DNA from: Takifugu bimaculatus
Taxonomy: Eukaryota; Chordata; Actinopteri; Tetraodontiformes; Tetraodontidae
Direction of reading: 5' to 3'
DNA length: 64,000 nt
Assembly (NCBI GenBank): GCA_004026145.2
Contig: CP034980.1
Coordinates: 8,236,667-8,300,666 of the forward strand
Positions within the stretch are counted from its first letter, which is position 1. Each line of letters begins with the position of its first letter. Below are positions 48,701 through 60,700 of this stretch, one piece after another. Under the pieces are notes generated by a model. That model made no database searches. It had not been told where the DNA came from and was given only the letters and a program-made list of their open reading frames with translations. A program made the translations under genes and the position numbers.

Positions 48701-51700
48701 AAGACCCACTAATGTATGTGTGAGGAACTCCTAGTGAGGGGTAACTTAAGACACAGTGGTGGATCCGGGTGAATGTAGCCTCTCTGTCTGGCCCCATGTG
48801 CCGCCACCTTCTCATCCTGCTCCTAGCAGCCTGTGTGGGCCCTCTTTGTCTGCTGGGAGCCCACTTTACTTTGAGAGGGCCCTACTTGTCAACTCCTTAA
48901 GTCAATAGGAAACAGAGGGCTCCTTTCACAGGCAGGCTCTGCTCCGGCTCCTCACAAGACATTCCAGAAAAGCACTGAGCTCCATTAGATCTGGTAATAA
49001 CTTGCACCCCCCCTTCCTTCTGCACCTCACCAAAACACAAGATCACATCTTGAACAGTGCATTGGCAAGAAAAAAGGAAATGGTCCCTGTTGAGAGCACA
49101 TTGAGGTTTACTTAAATACTATTTCAGTCAAAGGAAGTCCTATTTTTGCAAACTAGATGGGAGGGAGGAGCGAGAGCCGTCAAGCTAATTAAATCAAACA
49201 GACAGAAGTAAAACATAAAAATGACTTGTGAAGATACAGTATGATAATGGCAGCTGCTTCATAACCAGGCTCACCTTGCTGGGCCACTGTTCAGCTGCTG
49301 GGGGTCGAGATTGAAGGTAAGGCTTGGGCATCAGCAAAGGCACCGGCTTGGGAGACAGACCTCGAGCAGTCGGCGGCTCAGACGAGCGAGAACGGATTTG
49401 AGGGCGCTGTTGTGAGGAGTCTTTGGTGAACTCTTCGATCCGCGCCTCATACGTCGACGTGAACTTTGGCGCTGGCGCAGACTGCTGGCGCAAATACCTC
49501 AAGGGCCCCTCGGGGTCTGCGTCAAAAGGGTCCGGGGTAGTTGGGGAGGAGGACGGGGAAACAGAGAGAGGGAAGGGAGAGCAGGGGTAGGTGGGATCAG
49601 CAGATATGCTGCGGTCCAGGAGCTTTGGTAGCTGCAGCTGTTCAAGAACGGCTTCACTGATTGAAAAACGTTGGGCGTATCTTTGGAGGACAGACGACGC
49701 CTCCTCTGGGGTTCTGGCGCGTCTGTATGCATCTCTCAGCTCCTGCTCACGACGCTCTCTGTTAAAGAGGCAGTTTCATTTAACGAGTGCAACATTTACA
49801 GCACATTTTCTGTACCTGCGGAGCAGTTCGCCTACTTGTCAGCAACGATCTCTCTGTAGGTCTTAATGCTTCTTCGCCTCACGGAGGTGCAGGTGTCTCC
49901 TGACAGCAACTGCTCCATCATCTTCCTCTCCTCCTCTTTTTTGATGAGATCCTGAGAAATACTCCTCCTGCGGTTCTTCCACCTGGCCAAGTCCTGAAAC
50001 CAGCAAGGAATTTAGGAGAGAAATTAGATGCAATCGTCAAAAGAAAACTTAAGGATGACGCTGAGATGCTTACGTCCTGCCAGTGGTCTTCCTCTTCCTT
50101 CATCTTGTTGTACTGGTTGTGCATCAGTTCATGACGCACCTGACTGTGGGGCTGCAGGATGGTCTCCTCCTCCGCACGCATGTCAATCATACTCACACTC
50201 CTGCAGGGAGACAGACACATGATACCTGTATAAATACATGCACCGTATATTTTAGTCTTTGAACAGGTTACTCAAGATTCACTTAAAGGAAAACATATTT
50301 TCTGAATTTAAAAAATGATTGCAATATTAAAGAAAAGCATGAAGATCATTAAATGAAGTATAAATACAAATAATGAATGTATTTGAAAGGAAGAATTGCC
50401 CTCAGGACCAGCTCGAAGGTGTAATCTAGCCAATCTGGAATTCAGAAAACAGGTAATTTTCCTTTAACTTTTTTCCACTTGTTTGAATAGCATATGTGCC
50501 AGTGAGAAACAAGTTAATTAAGTCCAGCCTGCTGTAGCAATCAAAGTTAACCATGGCAATGTTTTGGGTTGCATCAAAACGTGCATGGGTGACAAGATGT
50601 GAGCTAATGTGATCATCATTTGTCTACTTTTATGCATGAAATTAAACAGTGCTAAAACAACTGATGAATAACAATGTTGCTTACAAGCAGACAAGTTAAA
50701 ATACAAGTATTATCATTGGAATAAAACTCCATTATCTGATGGACATCATTAAAATACCCATAATCCTGCAAAACTGACTAAATAAGAACATGCACACTAA
50801 ATCAACATGATGAGATATTTGCTTTGAGAGCACTTCCTACTTGCATGGCAAAAGCTCTAAGGCTAAAAGTGATGATAACGTGAATGAACTAATTAGGCAG
50901 GCTTAGTTCTGTTGCAGGCCCGAGCAGCTGAGACTCTCAGTTGCTAAATGGTAACTTACTGTGCGTCATCTGACACACCGAGTGTGCAGCTGACTCTACA
51001 GAAGGCAGAGAGCATGAAAGGACAGAGTATAATCACACACAAAATCACGCTAGAGGCTTAATACATTGTAGGTGATTAAATTACAGATTATCCAAAGTAG
51101 AATACTGATTAAATGAGTCCCCTCTTTACTGTTGATGCAGATTAGTTTACGTTAAGATGCATTATTTCTTAAACCGCAAGGGGGCGATGTTATCGCGCAC
51201 CCACCGCATGCCCGTTCTACTGCAAACCGAATGAAAACAGCAGATACATATGGTAATGATCTGGGAGGCACATGCGACTTGTGTTAGTTGGAACATTAAT
51301 ATCATCAATGTGGCTTTTGTACTATCTGTGATCACCACTCGCAGTTTCGCCCTAATCACAAAGAGCTGCTTCTTTGCTGTTGGAGTGCCTGTTGAAGCTC
51401 ACCACAAAAGAAAGATGAGATAAAAACAGGAGAAACCTTGCAAAAATGAACACAGATAGGTTCCAAATAGATCCCTTTTCTCCATTTCTTTGCTCTTATC
51501 TGTCGATGGAACATCAAGAGTTGCAGCCGAGCCACCATCCCTTTAAGTTATCCGTGAGCATGGAATGAATATTTTGAATTAAATCAAAGCTTATATCTTC
51601 AAATGGTAACTGAGTCTGCTGATGGATTAAAACGATGAACTTCAACATGCAATGTGATCATCTTCTCCAACAATCTGGCTCAGATGACTCCGGATCAATG

Positions 51701-54700
51701 GAAAAGCAAGAAAATGTGAAAATAAACATTTTATTTTCCAGTTTCCATGCAGCCTGAGTAGAAAAACAGCTGTTGCCACGTAAAAGCAGCCCATGCCATC
51801 TTTAGGACAGCAAAAGAGGGAGCATCCTTAAATTTAATTCATGAATTCAAACAGTTCTTGTTCATTGAGGTGGACAATCATGACATGTGTTGTAGCTGGA
51901 CGGGGCTCACGTTGCACGAAGACTGCATTCTGTCCAGGAAGCACCTCCCCGTGGGTCCTCATTCTCACTCCACGCTTGTCCCTGCTGTCGGCTTTTAGCA
52001 GTCGTTGCCAAGCCAGTTGACCCTGGGAGGAAGTGGGAGGGGCTTGGGGTGCTGGTGCACTGAGGTGTGGTCAAGGATTCTTCTTGTCCTGTCACTAATT
52101 TGGCACCGATCACCGCCGTTCCCACAGATCCCGCTTCCTGCTGCAACGCAGGTGCATTTTTTTCTGGGGTGATCACATCTTGGGACGCTGAATCCTTTGC
52201 AGCAAGAGGTGTTGAATGTTGGAAGAGTTCCTCTGAGCATGAGCGAGTTGGAGTACTGCGGAAAGCAGAGCAAACTAAAATGTCCGGCTGCCTGGTTATC
52301 ACTCGCCGTTTCTCTGCAGGAGCCACAAAAGATTTATGTGACATAAATCCAAGAGAACAGTACAGAAAGGCCGCAGAACTTAAAAAACAACCAGAGAAGG
52401 GATGAAAAGGATTCAGTCTGAAAGCCAAAAGCTGGATCCACAGAACTTTCTGGTGTTTGTCATTTCTGTGATAAACAGCTACATTTTGGGAGGTTTGTTA
52501 TTGGACTGATGAATCTGAATGCGTGGCAGGCAGGAATGGGCCTTAGTTTCAGCCTGCTCAGTTAGGAAAGGGAAAAAGCCTCATTTCCTTACATCCTGAG
52601 GGTGGGTTTCATGAACGTGCTCCCATGTTTCAGTCAGGAGACAATCGGTATATATACTGAGAAGTAGATTTTGCATGTAAATGAGTATGCATGACTCCAT
52701 ATTTATCTCTTTTATGATGATTTTCTGACTTTATGTGCATGAAAAATGAAATCCAACCATTGTGCGGCTCTCCCCGCCACCTCTCTCCGACCTGACATGC
52801 ACAAGTATGTCGCAATCCTCTCCAAAAAGATGTGTCAACACAAGTTTGACAGGCAACAGCAAACACTAATATGATGTTCGACAAGCAGTTTTATAAACAA
52901 GTCCTGGCAAAACTACAGTGAACAAATTCCAGCAACAGTTTTCTCCTGGAAATTTACAAGCTGTTACACGCTTCAGAAATCACCTCAAACCGTTTTTACA
53001 AATATCACAGAATCTACTTTGTCCACAAAACTCAGAGGATTCTTGTCACAGGCCTGTAACACTGACAAGCCCATCAGTGCCAGAAAACTGGAAACTGCGA
53101 GTACGACTGTAATAATTCTACAACAGTATTGAATATAATGTGAGCGAGACCGGGTTGTAAGATGTTTTGAAAAATAACAGCTAAATTGTGGCCACAGATC
53201 AGGGTTAGCCTGCATAGCTGGGGATAATAAAACAGCAGGGAGCAGGGTAGACTCTGGAGAGGAATGTTCTTCCTCTAATTTGGCATCACTGGATAAAAAT
53301 TAGCACTAAAAATGATGACCTGAAACAAGAGGTTGGACAAATCTGCTGCAGCTGAGAATTTTCAAAGCCGTTATTTTTCACTATCTGGGGCAGAAAGGTA
53401 TGCTGGTGCATGCCGTTGTAGAGTCCTCTTGGACTTTAGGCTGAGCAAGATAAGATGGGTTCATGATGGAGAAAATCTCTCCACAGTGAGCTGACGCAGG
53501 AGAAGTTGACGTGTCTACCTGCTTTTACTCCATACAGAACAGAAGAATTCTATCGCTTAGGTTGAATCTGATTTGGAGAAACTTTGTGGTTTTGAGGAAA
53601 ACAGATTAGAGACCTTTGCTCAGAAGTGATGACCAGCCAAGATTCAGTCTCCGCAGGGGGCTTTGTTTGGTGGTGCTGGGGGATAAAGGACAGAGGCTCA
53701 CTGCACCTTCTCACGCCCACTGCATGGATCTCAATGCAAGGTACAGAAGCAGCCTGGTCCTCTCCCTCACTCTCCTTTGCCCGGTTCACCTTCTCAATCT
53801 GTATGTGGGGTACAAAGGACTGACTGTGGGACGGGCTGATAGACTCTCCAGGTGGGGGGGCTAAGCTAAGAATTTCATTTAGAAAATACCATCACCCATT
53901 CACACACAGACACAAACAGGGAATCGTGTTGAAGTCACATCAGGAAGAAAACCAAAGATATGACACAACAGTCATCATGGATGTGAGGGAATAGAGGGTT
54001 GGAATGGAGGGTCACACATGAGATGAAGGTAAAGAAAAAGGAAGAAGATGGAAGAAAAACAAAGTAAAAGATGCATTAAAAATGTATGAAGGATACACAG
54101 AGAGAGAGACACACACACACACTCAGAAATGTTTGCAAGCTCTTGGTGACCTGCACCAACCCAGTAACCACCAGAGTCTCTGACTGCAATAAGATGAAAA
54201 CGCAGCTTTTGCCTCCATCAACTACACCTTTTCAAACAGTATGAGAGACAGAATAAATCATCAACAATTGAAGCTGCGCCATTTGCTTGTCAAAATAACA
54301 TTTTCCAAATGCATCCTTTGAATTAATCTGATCCTCACACACGACGTCATCTGCAAGACTCACCTGCACGGTCTGTCTCCCCCTACAGGGGACGTGGCGG
54401 TACTCCAACTCTTACGACCTTCGTCCTTCCTTCCTTCGTCCTTATCGTTCATTTTCTTGCGAAGCGGCGTGGGCAGGTATCCGCTGTGGTTGCTCTTGTT
54501 GGGAAGGTACTGGTTGAAGGGCAGGGGGGTCCGCAGCTCAGTAACCGAGGTCCGCCGCACCGACATGTCGTCTTTGCGGACATCTGGCATCTTCCTGTGG
54601 GGAGGGCCATCGGACTCTGAGTCACTGCCGCGGCCTGTGGTTGAGGCCAGAAACAAAGGGATTATTAAGCATTATTAAGGATTCATACTGTGTTGAGTGA

Positions 54701-57700
54701 AGAAATACTGTGTATTAACATCAAAGACATTATTACCTGTTAGTTTGCTAAAGGTGACAGTGACGCAGAACATGACACAAACTTTCAAGACAAGGTTTAA
54801 CAGGTCTCCTAAAGTAAATTTACAGTGTTTTCCCCTCCCTGTGCATTCCAGTGGTTGAACATATCAGCTACATCAAATACAAGCGTGCTGGTAAAACAGA
54901 AATATGCCACATAAATCAAGTGTAAATGTGCATTGTTTAGCTTGTGTCGAGGGATTGTTGGCACACAGCTTGGAAGAATTTAGCTGGGATGCCCTTGTTG
55001 CCGCCTGTATCGCATTTGAAACCCAGTGTTATCCTTTTAATGCCAGTGGCAACACCTGGCTTTGCAGAAGTGTGGTGCTCACGGATTTTCCCTCCTTGGC
55101 TTCTAAAATTCCTACACAAGATCTAAGTGTGATCACAATGAGATAATGACCTGTTTGCAATTTCAGGGAGCACACCAACCATTTCTAGCTTCATTAATCT
55201 GTATTTTTTTTTAATTTCAATCCAAGGTAAACACTTTGAAAAAGCAAGCAATGAAGCTTGACCCAAGGTTTTCCAACATTCCTTTTCAAGATGTTCAGCA
55301 CATGCTACTGGAATTTCCCCTCTTTTCTGGGTGGGATGTAACGGAGTGCTGTAACGGATAAATGTGTAAATCTTAATCTCTTCGTCAAACAGACGCGAAC
55401 TTAAACCTCTACTTGTGGTCACACTGCCAAGGATGAAAGGAGGCGATGACATATCTGAGGATTTGTATAAGTCTTCCATATCAGTGGCAAAAACAGGTGA
55501 CACAAGGGATCCAATTCATCCACCATCTTTAAGGAGCAACACGTGTTGCTATGGGATGATCTGTAGGAGCACTATAACCTGAGGCAATGGATACCGTTGC
55601 TCAATATTATCATTATTATTATTAAGGACAGCTGCAGAGAAATGTGTCCATACAGATGAAATCATTATTCTTAGTCTTCTCAACAGTCATTCAAGTTGCA
55701 GAGGCTGCTGTCAGTCTTGAATTCATCTCCCAGTCTTGATCCAAAACAAGCTTATGTTCATGTACCTTATCTTCTTCAAGGATAAACACCCATTTTTCTC
55801 CTTCAGCCTAATTTTTTTCAGTGAGGATTGTAGAAAAATCAGGAAAGAAAACTTGCTCAGTCCAAATCTATTTCATAGACGTTTACACAAGAAGCTTTAA
55901 AATAACATCTTGTGGAAGTTACCTTTACATTCTTATGAGGCTATTGGGAAATCTGGGTGGAAAAGATCCTAGAGTCTATGTTTTAAGGCTGCATATTAAA
56001 CTGTTTTGCCACCAAGCTGCAAGGTTTTTCTGGTGTATATAAAAGAAAGGCTAGAACAAGAAATAAAGGACTGACAGTAACAAGATTTGCCTGTTTTTAA
56101 GGTGGAATTCAACATCCAAGTAGTTCAGCCAAACGACTGGTGACAGCAGTCTGGGTATTGGAGACGGTTGTTTCCTTTTACACTTCCCTCAAAACAAAAA
56201 CACAACCCGGCAGGATGCACAATCTCTTTTCCCACATGGGATTTGAAGTTAAAGCATGTGTGTAAAGCTGCTAACATCATGCTTAAGCTACTGATTTAAA
56301 CATGCCCATCTATCACCCGTGAGGACTGTGGATGACTGGCACGAATGACCTGTTTGCCTTTTTTTGTTAGGAAAAGGCTGCGGGCGGAACAAAGCAGAAC
56401 AAAGACACTGTTGTTTCAAACACTTGACGAGGATCTATTATTTAATGATGTTATTACTGTGCCCTCTGCTCTCAAAGGCTGGTCAAAAAAACCTCAAGAA
56501 CTCTTTCAAGCGATCATTCAAACTGCCACACCTCCATCTCTTGTTTTCTCCTTCTCTAATGCCGTCTGTCATCCCATTTATTACATCTAAAGTTAGAAAT
56601 CCACTGTGGCATGAGATGTTTCCATCCAGATGTTATTGGTAGGTCTGGAAACCCTCACGAGCTCTCACCAACACTAAGAGGCTGTCAGACAGACTGTCAC
56701 AGCCACTAGGCCGAATCCTAAACGCTTGCATGTCATGATGAAAACTGAATCGTTCTACGCTTCCATGAGGTCACATAAGTCCAATGTTTTGTTTTTCCTC
56801 ACCTGTCAGACCGTCACGAAATGTCAATTAGTTGGAATTTGTGCTAAAATGACACAACTGAGGAGCTTTTGAGCAAAGCTGATGTGATGACATTTGTTAT
56901 TTTAGTCTTCCATGCGTGTGTTACATTGACATCACACACCTGTTCTTCGGAATGATGAACAACTCTGGTCTGTAAACTCAAATATAAAACCAGATAAGCT
57001 TGGAAACACAGGTGTTTTTGAACTACCTACTTCATATCCAGAAATCAACACTGTTCACACTTGGCTGAAATGATACATCACCTGTTGAAGTGAATTTATT
57101 AAAAGCTTGAAGTGAGCCTTGAACCCAGATCATTTACCAATTTCAAAAGGGCAACAAGAACTACTGGGTGTAGGAACAAAAGCTTGAATGCAGTAACATT
57201 AAAAAGACAAAGGATTATCCTTCATCTATATAGTATATCTGTACAGGATAGGCCAACAACACAGTCAGTGCTGAATTAGTACTGGCTAAGAACATGTGAA
57301 AGGCACACATAAGATCCCATGTTTCATACCATCACTGCTGCCGTGGGTGACCGGGACGTCTGGCGACGGGGTCTGACGTGAACGTGAGCCGAAGGAGTCC
57401 AGGCTGTCGAATGAATCCTCTCGGCAGTGTCGTGGTGGTGAAAGAGAGTCGCTGCGCTCAGAGTCCCAGCAGTCGATGTAGCCACTGTCACGGATGTTGC
57501 GTTTTGGGCTCTCTGCCTCTTCTGCTTCCTGAACATAGTTAAACAAACTGGTAGTAAACTGGTCTAACAGTTGCAACAGTTGTTTATATCTTACACAGTA
57601 TTTATCTAGGTTATCTGATAAATTGATGTCTGCCGTGTCTGTTACTGCAACCCCAGTGTCATAAAAATATTTAGACAGACTTGTCTGTAACTGGCTCTTT

Positions 57701-60700
57701 GTCACTCTCTCCTCACCTCTGTGACCTTTTCCCTTAGTGGTCCTACAGTGAAAACATGTCTGTGCTGTTAATGGAAGGTGGAGAAAGCCTTTTCCTGTCC
57801 ACTCAAAGACTTCCTGACCATGACTCCCAAAACTCCCACACATCTGTCACTGTACTCCCCCTTTGCAAATCTGCTGCCATCTAACTGTAGGATTTTTATT
57901 TTGCTTGGTAGGAAATCAACATTTTGTGTGGAAAATCAAGTTTTGAAAGCAAAGTCAAAAGGGTAAAGCCAAAACTGTGATTGTCCAATACTATAAGATT
58001 TAAGAGGAGTAGATTCTTGTTGAATATTAAAGTTTTGGCTTTACCATTTTGACTTTGCTGTCAAAACTTGATTTTGAACTCAGAGTTTATTATTCCCATG
58101 TTTCATGGAAACCAGTTTTTTTTTTGTCAGCACATCTGGAAAAGGTGTACCGTCACACTGGCTGATCTTGCAAGAATTTTTGACTTTAAGAACCTTTTTA
58201 ATGCATCTTCAGAGTTGAATTGAGGTTAAAAATAACTGTAAAACTACTGACAAAAGTTCAAACCAATAATAATCCCTGAGCTTTCTTTAGATTAAAAATA
58301 ACATTAGTATTTCTTCTGTTACCAGAATGACCCGAGTGAGAGAATATTTTAAATTGAAATTTCCAGCCCAGGAAATTACTAATACTGCATTTCCAAACCT
58401 TTCGCATCTGTGACAACAGGCCTTCAAATTCTTTCAGGTCCAGCGTGGGCCCGTTGTAGGAAGTACAGCCGTTGGCAGCACGACCTAACCAGTAGATAGT
58501 AATTAGAACCTAAAGAGAGGAACACAAGTCATACTTCATATTAAAAGGAGGCACATGGACAAGTGCTATCAGGAAGTTTATGACGGTTGTTGATGGGTGA
58601 GATACAACAGGTGCAAAATGGAGACATGAAGTAGTGTTTACACAAGGACAGCAGCATAGATAACTGTGCTAAACTTGTCTGAGAAATGCCTAAACCAGAG
58701 TCAGTTGTTCTTAAGAATCCTGATGCAGGAGATGGTCAAAAAGCAACTCCAAAAAGTGGGCTTTTCTGCAAAGAGAATCCCCACCTTAAAAGGTCACAGT
58801 GATTTATGTGTATGACTGCATAAATCGCCAGATCGATGTCATCTGTTTCCAACACTATAAGCCTCTAAAAGCAGATGCAGAATGAAGCAACACTTGAGCG
58901 TCTTCCACCATAAAAGTGCAAATTAAAGTAACAGATGAGGTTTAAAAACATTTAAGATGTTTCATGCCACTTCCTCTTCACTTAATTCATTGTCTAAAAT
59001 GCAGATGGGGCCGCGCGGCTGTCATGAGAGGCAGATTACCCAGAGCTGCACCTTTAGTGCTGCTGGCGAAGTGTTGCGGCTATATTTACTGTGTCCATGT
59101 CAACCGCTACTCCGTGGGGATTGCTTTGATAAGAGAGATCAGCGTGGCTTCATGCGTTTATTTCCGTCATACTGTCAGTAGTAAACACTGTCAGCCGAGC
59201 AAACACACTTTTAAGAAGAACAAAGAAAAACGGTGCTGAATAAAAGAAGCTCATGTTAGTTTTAAAGAAGGAATTCCTGCAAAAAAGGATTATGCAACTT
59301 GACAACTAGAAGGGACTTTATGGGCCACTTCAACAGAAAATTATTCTTTTTCTAAATTTAGGTGCAATCGCTATGTTTTCAACATCTGTCCCAGTTTATA
59401 CTGGAAGTGGGTCAGCACCACATGTGTCCTTTTGCTTGGTGGTATGATGTAAATGAATCCTTAGTGATGAATGAGGCAAACTTATCCAGAAATCCTAATT
59501 GTACCTTGAATAGCACGAATGCAGAAACACCTGTCCTGTAAGTTCTGAGCTAAGAGCAAAATGAAATCATGTCGTTGGCATTTGGACGGTCTGACAGGCC
59601 CAAAAGTGAAGTGCACGACTTCCTTTTAGCAGCTATCTGGCCTGACAGATGTGGAAGGACGAGTCAAAGTGGTTAATCACGAAACATCATCTGTTTGACA
59701 CACACACATGCACGCGCAGCTGAGTGATGCATTGACAAAAAACATTCACAGTGTTAATTATCCAAACAGGAGCAACTGCACAGAAAATGAAACAACACGT
59801 CATCTGCAGACCTGTGAGCTGCACATAGAGTATCCAACACATTCACTCAAAAACACAGGCAGTCCTTGCATAGCTATACAACGACCTCATTATCCAAGAA
59901 ACACCCAGTTCCATCCGAATCTGTATGCCCAAAGCATCATCACCAACACAGGAAAATCTTCTTCACCTCTCAGTGTTTGGTGTGCTGTGAAGACAGCTGA
60001 TATCAACCTTTACTCCTTGTGCTGGATGTGCCTTGCAGATCCATGGTGCAGCGCCGTATTGCAGCAGCTGGTATAGACCGAAGGAAGGGACTTTGTAGTC
60101 CATTCACTATTGCTTAAAAATAAAATAGCTGAGAGTCCTCTGTGCTATTACCTAATGAGCTAGCAGATCAGATTGGCACTGCAGCCTGAGAGAGAGAGAG
60201 AGAGAGAGAGCAGGAGAGAGAGAGCGAGAGAGCAGGAGAGAGCGGGAGAGAGCGAGAGCGGGAGAGCTTTGGCTGCAGAGTGGGCAGGACCAGAATGTGG
60301 TCCTGTTCTTAAAGCAGTATGATGAGAAAACTGGAAGATCTAGAGAACCGATACCAGTAACATTCTGACAAAGTGACACAACAAACACACAAGTAGACAC
60401 AAAAAAAGCAGGAAGTGAGACAAACCCAGACACCACACCAAAATAACAGGTTCCATTCAAACATACAATTGCCACGCAAATGAATGATTGTACTGTAAAA
60501 GTATCACTTACATTCTTTACTTTTCGGGTGCAGTCAGTTCCCCTGGAAGGAGAAAATAGGGCAAGAGAAATAACTTTATTTATTATCAATCATAAATAAG
60601 GCAGCATGTGCTTTTAAACCAACCATCCATCCATATCACATTTTATCAGTGTTTAAGATTTTATATTGGAAACATGTGTGTGTTTGTGTGTGTAAATCCC

